Below the pieces are notes generated by a model that had not been told where the DNA came from, made no database searches, and saw nothing but the letters and a program-made list of their open reading frames with translations. A stretch of 5,417 nt of DNA from an uncultured Flavobacteriales bacterium (GTDB lineage Bacteria; Bacteroidota; Bacteroidia; Flavobacteriales_D; SKUL01): NCBI GenBank assembly GCA_937911795.1, contig CALDPJ010000366.1, positions 1 through 5,417 on the forward strand, read 5' to 3'. Each line of letters begins with the position of its first letter. The first letter of the stretch is position 1. Of this stretch, positions 1 through 5,417 are shown piece after piece. A program made the position numbers and the translations under genes.

Positions 1-520
1 TGCTGACTTTCTATATTCCACCTACGCAATGGACGAATCAAATGCACGAAATCTTGTGACACTTATTTTTCCCTCTGACAAAAACCACCCAAAACCTGAG
101 ATGCTAAGAATAACCGATGGAAGCACAACCGGGGCAAGCATAGATCATGGAGATGGCATTACAGATTACCTACTAGAGTCTTCAGGCTCTTCTTTACATG
201 AGCTCAAAGACCTGAAATTTCAAGGTCAGGCCACTGTTTTTAGACGCAATAGCAATGACATAGCATTTTACTTTGTTCGTAAGGGAACAGCATTTAAAAG
301 CAAGAAGACAGGTTTTTCGTCTGATAAACCTATCAGCATTCATATGCATGGAAACCGGGGAATGGTTATTTCTGAGGGAACAGAGATTACTTTTGAAACA
401 CCTGGCTTAAAAAATGTATTGTTGGATAATATTAGTGTAGAACCTTTGGATATTAAGAACAATTCCATAAAAGTTTTTATACCTGCTGGAACGTTCTCTC
501 TTGAGCTGAAGACAGAATAA
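1..520 (+). CDS. C-terminal part of a heparinase II/III-like polysaccharide lyase (5' end outside window)
   Basis: The frame is open from base 2 to the TAA at 518-520, so this is the last 172 residues of a longer protein. The ATG at 29 is internal and is not a convincing start, because protein-like sequence (ADFLYSTYA) precedes it. The fragment has no membrane segment and is made of alternating beta-strand-like stretches. It carries a GDG-x-TDYLL segment followed by F-x-GQATVFRR and a strand with IAFYFVRKGTAF. This order resembles the C-terminal beta-sandwich of heparinase II/III-type lyases, which cleave uronic-acid polysaccharides by beta-elimination. The catalytic alpha/alpha-toroid would lie upstream and is not visible, so the substrate cannot be read. 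The nearby GH88 gene acts on the unsaturated products of such lyases, which supports the assignment. Another beta-sandwich-ended lyase family remains possible. Coding status is secure; the family is moderately sure. Confidence 0.68.
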   Translation, partial: ADFLYSTYAMDESNARNLVTLIFPSDKNHPKPEMLRITDGSTTGASIDHGDGITDYLLESSGSSLHELKDLKFQGQATVFRRNSNDIAFYFVRKGTAFKSKKTGFSSDKPISIHMHGNRGMVISEGTEITFETPGLKNVLLDNISVEPLDIKNNSIKVFIPAGTFSLELKTE

Positions 521-587
521 GGTTTTATTACCATAGCTTTCGCTAAACCTTGACAGGAAACAGTCACCCCCTTTAATCTATTGCAAA

Positions 588-628
588 GCCCCTGGATACC
601 GAAGGCATTTACCTATGTATCCAGGGGC
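588..628. terminator. Perfect 12-bp inverted repeat, possible bidirectional terminator between convergent genes
   Basis: Bases 588-599 (GCCCCTGGATAC) are exactly complementary to 617-628, around a 17-nt loop. A small AGG/CCT pairing is possible inside the loop. The hairpin lies 68 bases past the lyase stop and between two convergent genes, where a shared terminator is expected. Against this, neither side has a long T tract: the + strand continues CGATTTATC and the - strand TTTGCAATAG. The loop is also long for a rho-independent terminator. It could instead be a structured DNA element related to the spacer that follows. Confidence 0.5.
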
Positions 629-924
629 GATTTATCACGTCATCTTGGCTTGTGTGTTTGGCGGGGTCAAAATCAGCTCTCGCCATAACGGGTACTAACA
701 TTCCGGTTGCAAATCTACACCGCATGGCACCTGCGCTTTCGGACTGACCATGGCAAGGTTTAGCAAAGCACGCATTGTCTATAATATAGCCTTTGCGCTC
801 TTTGCATTTTGTATTCTTAATTTTTCTTTGCGTGCGGCGAAGCCATCCCTTTCGGGGAAAAGGCTACCTTCTGCTTGTCCAGCATAGGAAACCGCCTATT
901 CAGCCTGTGAACCCGCTTTGCAAT
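629..924. other. Non-coding, inverted-repeat-rich spacer
   Basis: No frame here gives a believable protein. Visible structure includes an imperfect stem at 660-666/678-684. CATGGCA occurs twice (723-729 and 749-755). GCAAAG at 763-768 can pair with any of several CTTTGC copies (791-796, 800-805, 826-831, 916-921). GCACGCA at 768-774 is complementary to TGCGTGC at 829-835. ATAGG/CCTAT forms a small stem at 884-899. No promoter for either neighbour is recognisable, and none is expected between convergent genes. Confidence 0.6.
685..843 (+). repeat. Left copy of a degenerate structured element (paired with 2370-2476)
   Basis: The motifs, in order, are ATAACGG (685-691), CGGTTG (704-709), GCTTTCG (735-741), ACGCATTGT (770-778), GCATTTTG (804-811) and TGCGGCGAAGC (833-843). 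The same motifs recur in the same order and strand in the spacer on the other side of the GH88 gene. Spacing between the motifs differs, so the copies would be diverged and partly rearranged or expanded. The 768-774/829-835 inverted repeat falls on conserved blocks. Canonical integron attC ends (RYYYAAC and GTTRRRY) were not found cleanly. The call rests on short matches seen by eye. Confidence 0.35.
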
Positions 925-1896
925 CTAGTTGGCTGCCTTTTCACGATTTAATGCCTCCAAAAAATAATAATCCGCATATACAAGTGGCACATCAATTTCA
1001 ACTTCATGCGGTATGCTTCCCACACTGTGATTCAGGATAAAATATTTATTATCACCAGCCAGCGCTAAGTAATCCGGAGAAGCAAGCGATCCCAATATAC
1101 TAGATGCAGCAGTTTGGTATTTTCCACCATTCTCCTTTGAATATTTTGCCAACTCAAATAATGCGGAACTGGTAATAGCTGCGGCCGAAGCATCTCTGGG
1201 AATCTCATCATAATCAGATGGATCATAGTCCCATTCAGGCGTTAAGCCTGCATCCACCACATTATAATCCCAGTAGGGAACCATATCTTCTGGCAAATTG
1301 GGATGATTTAAAATGAAATCCGCAATGTGTTGAGCCTGTTCCAAGTATTTAGGATCCTTTGTTGCTCGGTACATGACAACATATCCATACAATCCCCAAG
1401 CTTGTCCGCGTGCCCAGGCAGATTCATCCGCTATCCCTTGATTGGTCTTTTGCTCCTTTACTGCTCCGGTATTTACATCATACACCACTACATGGTATGA
1501 ACTGTAATCTGTTCTGTAATGGTTTTTCATGGTATTATCTGCATGGTTTACCGCTATGTTATAATAAATACTGTCGCCACTATACTCAGTAGCCCAAAAC
1601 AACAATTCCAGATTCATCATATTATCTATGATCACCAAAAAATCGTCTGGTCCTGCCTGGTTCCAGTCTGCATTGTCCCAAGAACGGATACAGCCTACGG
1701 TCTCACTATATCTTGTTGCCAGCGATTCTGCACTGTTCATCAGCACTTCTTCATAGGTTGGATTTGGGTCAAGCCGTTGAGCATTTCCAAAACTACAGTA
1801 CATCATAAAGCCTAGGTCGTGCGTCGAGGTATTGAACTGTTCTTTTTTCAGATCTTCCATATATTTAATATACGAGTTGCATGTTATTGGCCGCAA
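925..1896 (-). CDS. GH88 unsaturated glucuronyl hydrolase, N-terminally truncated (probable pseudogene)
   Basis: GH88 enzymes hydrate the C4-C5 double bond of unsaturated uronic-acid ends left by polysaccharide lyases, releasing the sugar. Family hallmarks run in order: THDLGFMMYCSFGNAQRL (from residue 25), SWDNADW (72-78), IIDNMMNLELLFWAT (from 89), NHADNTMKNHYRTDYSSYHV, ADESAWARGQAWGLYGY, LNHPNLPEDMVPYWDYN, RDASAAAITSSALFELAKY and EIDVPLVYADYYFLEAL near the end. D27 and D91 correspond to the two catalytic aspartates (Asp88 and Asp149 of the Bacillus sp. GL1 enzyme). D27 sits about 60 residues too early. The signal peptide and the tryptophan-rich segment before HDLGF are missing. The frame is closed by TAG just before a TTG at 1894-1896; the first ATG is codon 13 (1858-1860). 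The upstream - strand has stops in all frames and nothing resembling the lost part. The C-terminus is complete. Family is certain; activity is doubtful. Confidence 0.9.
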   Translation of the reverse strand: MRPITCNSYIKYMEDLKKEQFNTSTHDLGFMMYCSFGNAQRLDPNPTYEEVLMNSAESLATRYSETVGCIRSWDNADWNQAGPDDFLVIIDNMMNLELLFWATEYSGDSIYYNIAVNHADNTMKNHYRTDYSSYHVVVYDVNTGAVKEQKTNQGIADESAWARGQAWGLYGYVVMYRATKDPKYLEQAQHIADFILNHPNLPEDMVPYWDYNVVDAGLTPEWDYDPSDYDEIPRDASAAAITSSALFELAKYSKENGGKYQTAASSILGSLASPDYLALAGDNKYFILNHSVGSIPHEVEIDVPLVYADYYFLEALNREKAAN

Positions 1897-2142
1897 CTAC
1901 CTGCTCATACTGTTCTCATAATGCGATATCCTGCAAATTGTGAATGGGTATAGGATGTTAATATCGGGTAGTTCAAATATGGAGATCGGGAACTAAACCG
2001 ATAACCCAGCTGTCTACACTACTCTTCGCTACTTTGTGTAATCATTTTTTACTCATACCAATAAATTCGGTGTGTGGGGGGAGATTCCTTTTGAGGATCA
2101 GTGTGCTGCACTAAATAATATTTTATATATCAAAACCGGATC

Positions 2143-2180
2143 ACGCAACACAGTTAAAATTAAACTAAAAAAGGTTGCGT
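2143..2180. repeat. Inverted repeat ACGCAAC / GTTGCGT
   Basis: Bases 2143-2149 are exactly complementary to 2174-2180. The 24-base AT-rich interval contains a weaker AGTT/AACT pairing. No T run follows, so it is not an obvious terminator. It starts the hairpin-rich part of the spacer. Confidence 0.5.
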
Positions 2181-2211
2181 TGTATGGTTCGTTTATCTAC
2201 ATTGGCGGCTT

Positions 2212-2290
2212 GTTAGTCGTTCTGAAACCGGTATTCAGCTTGATTTTTTTGTAAAATCGAAGTGAAAGACCGGATTTTGAACAGATTAAT
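2212..2290. repeat. Long imperfect palindrome (extended hairpin with bulges)
   Basis: Pairing by hand gives 2219-2232 with 2269-2282 (11 Watson-Crick pairs, one G-T pair and two mismatches), including CCGGT/ACCGG. Next come TTCA 2234-2237 with 2263-2266, and CTTGATTTT 2239-2247 with 2253-2262 (one bulged G at 2259). They close on a TTTGT loop. Three or four further pairs are possible outside, to 2212 and 2290, across an internal loop. One near-continuous hairpin of more than 25 pairs is well beyond the ordinary background of short inverted repeats. The bulges and length recall folded single-strand recombination sites or small palindromic elements. A structured RNA is also possible. No T tail follows the stem. 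Confidence 0.65.
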
Positions 2291-2322
2291 AAAACCTGCA
2301 ACCAACAAGTAACCTGAATAGT

Positions 2323-2339
2323 GCAAAGTTAGCCTTTGC
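2323..2339. repeat. Small hairpin GCAAAG-TTAGC-CTTTGC
   Basis: Six perfect pairs enclose a 5-base loop. The right side, TAGCCTTTGC (2330-2339), also occurs at 787-796 in the left spacer, where a GCAAAG lies upstream too. A 10-base match between two spacers of this size is only mildly surprising by itself. Confidence 0.45.
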
Positions 2340-2369
2340 CGTTAGTTTTCTTTTTTAAAAGAGGATTTT

Positions 2370-2476
2370 ATAACGGTTGGTTTTGCTTTCGCTCCTGTTT
2401 ATGGGTTTTCGGAATTTCTGAAATCATCTGCGTGTCGACGCATTGTGCATTTTTGATATGCGTAATGCGGCGTAGC
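2370..2476 (+). repeat. Right copy of the degenerate structured element (paired with 685-843)
   Basis: The motifs, in order, are ATAACGG (2370-2376) overlapping CGGTTG (2374-2379), GCTTTCG (2385-2391), ACGCATTGT (2438-2446), GCATTTTTG (2447-2455) and TGCGGCGTAGC (2466-2476). The order and strand match the left spacer, with one base different in the last motif. This copy is more compact, and its second half folds into the hairpin at 2436-2472. It lies just upstream of the surface-protein gene, so some of it may act as promoter or operator sequence instead. Confidence 0.35.
2436..2472. repeat. Hairpin CGCATTGTGCAT / ATGCGTAATGCG upstream of the surface-protein gene
   Basis: Bases 2439-2450 pair with 2458-2469 at 10 of 12 positions around a 7-base TTTTGAT loop. 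Two more pairs lie outside a single mismatch (2436-2437 with 2471-2472). It overlaps the putative -33 element of the next gene. It could be a regulator-binding site or part of the repeated spacer element. Confidence 0.5.
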
Positions 2477-2480
2477 TGTG
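2452..2480 (+). promoter_or_regulatory. Possible Bacteroidota-type promoter for the surface-protein gene
   Basis: TTTG at 2452-2455 and TAGCTGTG at 2473-2480 approximate the phylum's -33 TTTG and -7 TAnnTTTG elements. The -7 box has one mismatch, and the spacing is 17 bases. This would leave a leader of roughly 45 bases before the ATG at 2531. The match is weak, and the overlap with a hairpin makes it ambiguous. Confidence 0.25.
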
Positions 2481-2520
2481 ATGAAATTTAAATAGTAATA
2501 ACCAATAGAAAACCAAAAAC

Positions 2521-2530
2521 AGGAACCATT
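2521..2530 (+). promoter_or_regulatory. Translation start region of the surface-protein gene
   Basis: AGGAA at 2521-2525 lies five bases before the ATG at 2531, within an A-rich leader (CCAAAAAC just before it). Strong Shine-Dalgarno sites are uncommon in Bacteroidota, where A-rich leaders are typical. The start is fixed mainly by the signal peptide encoded directly after it. Confidence 0.5.
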
Positions 2531-5417
2531 ATGAAAAAACTATTACAATTAACCATTAAGACCATGATCGTCATGGTAATGGGATTCATCTTGTCGGCCG
2601 TGACACCGAATACAGCAACCGCTCAGGATTGTTGTACGGGAAGCGTCAGTTGTTCATCCTCGGCTTGTATTGCGGCAGTTGCAGTCGAAGATTCCTGGTG
2701 TTCTTCGATCAACTGGGATGGATTATGTGCATCAATTGCTGTCGCCAATGCCAATGCATCCGGTCCTTGCGCCGGAGTAGGAAACTGCCCTGGGGTTATG
2801 GGTTGTGCAGTAACACCTCCGGCATGTGTAACAGATCAGGCCGCGTATGACCAGATCGTTGCCAGTGACACATTTTGTTGTAATAACTCGTGGGACGCTA
2901 CATGCCAGAATAATTATGATGCCCTCAGTAATTCCTGCACCGGTAGTGGCGGAGGGATTCCCGAAGGCACCTGGATAGTGACGGTTGATATTACTAGCTA
3001 TGTGGGCGATGAAATCAGCTGGTCGCTGGTAGGCGCTTCCGGCACTTTGGCAAGTGGCGGACCCTACTATAATCCCCCAACCACTGTTACGTTAGATGTG
3101 CTGGTGTCATCTGCGGATGAGCCGGTTACCTTCAGTTATAATTCTGATGGGGTTTATGATGACAATGTGGCTTCTGTCACTATCGAATGTTCAGAAGGTG
3201 AAATATACAGCAATACCTTTCCCGGTGGATCAAATACCACTATAGGTGGTCTTACTTGCGGGGGCGAACCTCCTGTTGAATATTGTGCTGCAAACTTTTC
3301 TAATCCCAATTATGAATATATATCAAATGTATCCTACGCAGGAATAAATAATTCTACCGCCGGTATTGCCGGGTTAAATAACTACACTTATTTAACGGCC
3401 AATGTTACCCAGAGCCAGTCTGATGTATTGTCGGTGACCATTCAGGCCGATTTAAGTGAATACATTTATGCATTCATCGACTGGAATCAGAATGGAACGT
3501 TAAACGATGCCGGAGAGGTTTATACTTTAGCCTCAGCAACCAGTTCGAATGGTCCGCATACCATGAACATCTCAGTACCCGGTGATGCTGCAATCGGAAA
3601 CACCCGAATGCGGGTAATGCTTGATTATGGTACTTCTACACCGGATCCATGTGCTCAGGATACTTATGGTGAAGTGGAAGACTATACGGTAAATGTACAG
3701 GCAGGTGGTGCCTGCGCCGGTACTCCCGCTCCCGGAAATACATTGGCCAATGTCGCCTCGGTATGTACCGGAGGTTCCGTAAATCTCTCGCTTCAAAATG
3801 CTTCAACCGGAAGCGGTATTAATTACCAGTGGCAATCCTCACCGGATAACTCGGTGTGGAGCAATTTCGGAGCAAATGCTTCTACTGCTACAGCAAGCCT
3901 TTCTTCTGATACCTGGTACCGTGCCATTGTGAGTTGCGATGGTAACGACGGTGTTTCAAACCCCGTGTTGGTATCCATCAATAACAGTGGCTGTTCCTGT
4001 GTTAATCCGCTTTGTGAAGCATCTTCTTCCATACTGGATGGTGATTATATTACCTATGTAGAATTTGCGGGTATTCAGAACTCCAGTGGTGAAAGCGGAT
4101 ACGCAGATTACAGATGTGAACAAGGCGCCGTAACCGGAGGAGACGTGGTAAGTTTCTATTCAGAAATGTATTCTCAGTTTGGAGGCACTGTAGCTCTAAA
4201 AGCCTACATCGACTGGAACCAGAACAATACCTTCGACGCTGGCGAGGTATATGAAATTGGTTCAGGCAATTTGGCTGCCGGTGTAATAACAGCCGACTAT
4301 GTTTTTTACGTGCCTGTAGACGCTGTTCCCGGTACTACACTGGTGCGATTGGTGTTTATGTACGGAGGATATTTCGATGACAGCGGTTGCGGTACATTTA
4401 CTTATGGTGAAGTAGAGGATTACTCCTTACTGGTTGAAGAACTGGAGATTTTGTGTGATGTGCCAACCCTTTCTACATCTTCTGTAGATGATTGTATGTC
4501 CGGCACCTACCAGTTGTTCCTCGATATCGCCAACGACGGAGACGCAAGCAGTTATGATGTTTATTTAGGAAGTGTGAACAGCGGACCGTACTGTGATGAA
4601 GCTCAATCGCCGAATTCCGGATTCTCTGCTGATCTGGCTTGTCAGGATGCGGTTTGTGCGAGTGATTCCTGGTGTTGTAATAACGAATGGGATTTTCAAT
4701 GCGCATCTGCAGCGGCCAGTTTGTTTGCTGAAGAATGCGCCGGATGCTTAAGTCCCGCATCCGCTAATGTAACTTTCATGGGTACTTACAGCGGAGGTAC
4801 GTCCGGTATTGATCTCGGTACCCACGCAATTGCCGATGAAATCACCATTACCGTAGAGCACAACGATGATTTCTTATGTACGCAGATTATTGAAGTAACC
4901 AATACTTCGGAAATTTGCGGATGTATGGATCCTGCGGCCAATAACTACAATCCAGCAGCTACTTCGGACGATGGTTCGTGTATCTTGCCACCGGCCAACG
5001 ATGATTGCACCAATGCGGTAAACCTGTCAGTTCCAACTTTTCCGTCTACCTCAAATGCTTTGGGCTCTATTTATGGAGCCAATAACGAAGGCGATGCCGG
5101 TTGCGTTGGTAGCGTTGCCGGAGGAGATGTATTCTACACCTTTACACTGGCCAATGAGAACCACGTAGGAGTTACGGTAAATCCTTTTGCCGGAGCCGAT
5201 GTAGTGGTGGAAGTATTGGACGGATGTGCAGGAACAACCATAGCCTGTATCGACAATGCCGGAGATGCAGGAATTGAAACTGTATTGCTTGAGAATCTGG
5301 CAGCAGGAACTTACCTGATTCGCGTTCACAGCTGGTATGCTGATCCCGAACCACAGGCTTCTGCCAACTTCCTGATCAATGTTCAGCAAATGCCGTTTGC
5401 CGGTGTTCAGAACAATC
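2531..5417 (+). CDS. Large secreted cysteine-rich multidomain surface protein, two GEVED-type domains (3' end outside window)
   Basis: Codons are open from ATG 2531 to the window edge, giving 962 residues with no stop. Residues 1-31 form a Sec signal peptide: MKKLL, a hydrophobic core, and an ATA cleavage motif before Q32. Domains in order: cysteine-rich modules (about 34-136); a beta domain with DEISWSLVGASGTLASGGPYY, typical of Bacteroidota extracellular proteins (about 145-235); GEVED domain 1 (251-389, FIDWNQNG at 315, GEVEDY at 380); an Ig-like domain (395-484, YQWQSS and WYRAIVSC); GEVED domain 2 (495-637, YIDWNQN at 559, GEVEDY at 626); a third cysteine module (704-739); a GC.D..A.NYNP.A..DDGSC motif (797-817); and a beta-sandwich starting ANDDC with GGDVFYTFTL (822-955). 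No catalytic motif is visible. It is probably an adhesin or surface scaffold. Export by the type IX system is an inference, because the C-terminal sorting domain would lie outside the window. Confidence 0.93.
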   Translation, partial: MKKLLQLTIKTMIVMVMGFILSAVTPNTATAQDCCTGSVSCSSSACIAAVAVEDSWCSSINWDGLCASIAVANANASGPCAGVGNCPGVMGCAVTPPACVTDQAAYDQIVASDTFCCNNSWDATCQNNYDALSNSCTGSGGGIPEGTWIVTVDITSYVGDEISWSLVGASGTLASGGPYYNPPTTVTLDVLVSSADEPVTFSYNSDGVYDDNVASVTIECSEGEIYSNTFPGGSNTTIGGLTCGGEPPVEYCAANFSNPNYEYISNVSYAGINNSTAGIAGLNNYTYLTANVTQSQSDVLSVTIQADLSEYIYAFIDWNQNGTLNDAGEVYTLASATSSNGPHTMNISVPGDAAIGNTRMRVMLDYGTSTPDPCAQDTYGEVEDYTVNVQAGGACAGTPAPGNTLANVASVCTGGSVNLSLQNASTGSGINYQWQSSPDNSVWSNFGANASTATASLSSDTWYRAIVSCDGNDGVSNPVLVSINNSGCSCVNPLCEASSSILDGDYITYVEFAGIQNSSGESGYADYRCEQGAVTGGDVVSFYSEMYSQFGGTVALKAYIDWNQNNTFDAGEVYEIGSGNLAAGVITADYVFYVPVDAVPGTTLVRLVFMYGGYFDDSGCGTFTYGEVEDYSLLVEELEILCDVPTLSTSSVDDCMSGTYQLFLDIANDGDASSYDVYLGSVNSGPYCDEAQSPNSGFSADLACQDAVCASDSWCCNNEWDFQCASAAASLFAEECAGCLSPASANVTFMGTYSGGTSGIDLGTHAIADEITITVEHNDDFLCTQIIEVTNTSEICGCMDPAANNYNPAATSDDGSCILPPANDDCTNAVNLSVPTFPSTSNALGSIYGANNEGDAGCVGSVAGGDVFYTFTLANENHVGVTVNPFAGADVVVEVLDGCAGTTIACIDNAGDAGIETVLLENLAAGTYLIRVHSWYADPEPQASANFLINVQQMPFAGVQNN
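2651..2770 (+). repeat. Cysteine/tryptophan mini-module 1 (residues 41-80 of the surface protein)
   Basis: The core is D54-S-W-C57-x4-W62-D63-x2-C66, preceded by C41 and C46 and followed by C80. It shares the invariant C-x4-W-D-x2-C core with two other modules. The even cysteine count suggests a disulfide-stabilised mini-domain outside the cell. It immediately follows the signal peptide. Confidence 0.7.
2825..2938 (+). repeat. Cysteine/tryptophan mini-module 2 (residues 99-136)
   Basis: The core is D113-T-F-C116-C117-x3-W121-D122-x2-C125, with C99 before and C136 after. It follows module 1 after a short cysteine-containing linker. The CCNN-x-WD form is closest to module 3. Confidence 0.7.
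3281..3697 (+). repeat. GEVED-type domain copy 1 (residues 251-389)
   Basis: The domain starts at YC-x-A and includes FIDWNQNG-x4-DAGEVY (315-331) and IGNTRMRVMLDY, ending in TYGEVEDYTVNV. The FIDWN-x-DG-x-F and GEVEDY signatures define this extracellular beta-sandwich family, which is common in Bacteroidota surface proteins and peptidases. Its role is not established; ligand or matrix binding is usually assumed. Confidence 0.85.
4013..4441 (+). repeat. GEVED-type domain copy 2 (residues 495-637)
   Basis: This is the same architecture as copy 1: YIDWNQN-x-TFDAGEVYEIG (559 onward), VPGTTLVRLVFMY, and TYGEVEDYSLLV at the end. The nucleotide sequence around the DWNQN segment is only partly similar to copy 1, so the duplication is old rather than a recent tandem event. 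An Ig-like domain separates the two copies. Confidence 0.85.
4640..4747 (+). repeat. Cysteine/tryptophan mini-module 3 (residues 704-739)
   Basis: The spacing is C704-x4-C709-x5-C715-C716-x3-W720-D721-x2-C724-x11-C736-x2-C739. It is about 570 residues from the first two modules yet keeps the same core, with DSW as in module 1 and CCNN as in module 2. Confidence 0.7.

Larger units (their letters stand above)
1897..2530. other. Long non-coding region with several hairpins and the leader of the surface-protein gene
   Basis: No credible gene is present. Translating the - strand in all frames just upstream of the GH88 frame gives frequent stops and no GH88 N-terminus. The region is AT-rich and holds at least four inverted repeats: 2143-2180, 2212-2290, 2323-2339 and 2436-2472. 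The last 50 bases form an A-rich leader before the ATG at 2531. Bases 1897-2140 show nothing recognisable and may be decayed sequence left by whatever removed the start of the GH88 gene. Confidence 0.6.

Noticed and set aside
640..924. Canonical integron attC site
   Set aside because: The spacer is rich in inverted repeats, but no clean RYYYAAC...GTTRRRY pair could be assigned on either strand, and no integrase is in the window.
1519..1815. 98-codon + strand open frame
   Set aside because: It lies entirely opposite the GH88 coding sequence, whose frame shows unmistakable family motifs. It is an antisense shadow.
1865..1925. Short - strand stretch in another frame reading QYEQVVAANNMQLVY then a stop
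   Set aside because: It is protein-like but too short, with a stop just before it. It could be the tail of a gene joined to the GH88 fragment, but nothing further upstream supports that.
2072..2254. 60-codon + strand open frame ending in a hydrophobic stretch
   Set aside because: It overlaps the 2143-2180 inverted repeat and enters the long palindrome. No plausible start context is seen, the composition follows the AT-rich spacer, and the product resembles nothing known to me.
2629..2850. 73-codon + strand open frame starting at 2629
   Set aside because: It is out of frame with, and fully inside, the surface-protein gene. The true frame begins with a signal peptide at 2531 and stays open to the window edge.
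3823..4032. - strand open frame, and similar ones at 3572-3796, 4473-4760 and 5051-5389
   Set aside because: All are antisense to the surface-protein gene, with low-complexity or unnatural products. The domain evidence lies on the + strand.
1..5417. tRNA, rRNA, CRISPR array, transposase or toxin-antitoxin genes
   Set aside because: I looked for cloverleaf-like sequence, regularly spaced repeats, transposase-like frames and small paired genes and found none.

Overview
The window looks like Bacteroidota DNA, most likely a marine or freshwater Flavobacteriales relative, possibly from a metagenome. The evidence is a very large secreted protein built from domains typical of that phylum (two GEVED-type domains ending in GEVEDY, a GC.D..A.NYNP.A..DDGSC motif, Cys/Trp mini-modules). 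Other signs are an A-rich leader with only a weak Shine-Dalgarno, and a polysaccharide-lyase/unsaturated-glucuronyl-hydrolase pair. No marker gene fixes the species.

Layout. (1) Bases 1-520, + strand: the 3' end of a gene whose start lies outside the window. The product resembles the C-terminal beta-sandwich of heparinase II/III-like polysaccharide lyases. (2) Bases 521-924: no gene. There is a perfect 12-bp inverted repeat at 588-628, then an inverted-repeat-rich spacer. (3) Bases 925-1896, - strand, convergent with the first gene: a clear GH88 unsaturated glucuronyl hydrolase. It has both catalytic aspartates but has lost its signal peptide and first helices, so it is probably a truncated gene. 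(4) Bases 1897-2530: no credible gene. This stretch holds several hairpins, including a long imperfect palindrome at 2212-2290, and the probable leader and promoter of the next gene. (5) Bases 2531-5417, + strand: the first 962 residues of a secreted, cysteine-rich multidomain surface protein that runs off the right edge.

How the parts relate. A lyase of the first type cuts uronic-acid polysaccharides and leaves unsaturated uronyl ends. GH88 removes those ends. The left half therefore looks like the remains of a carbohydrate-utilisation locus, though the two genes converge and cannot share a transcript. The big surface protein is a separate unit, probably exported by Sec and then perhaps the type IX system; its C-terminus is not visible.

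The least explained feature is non-coding. The spacers on the two sides of the GH88 fragment carry the same short motifs in the same order and orientation (685-843 and 2370-2476). This suggests two diverged copies of one structured element flanking the GH88 gene like a cassette. The case rests on short matches found by eye and needs an alignment or folding test.
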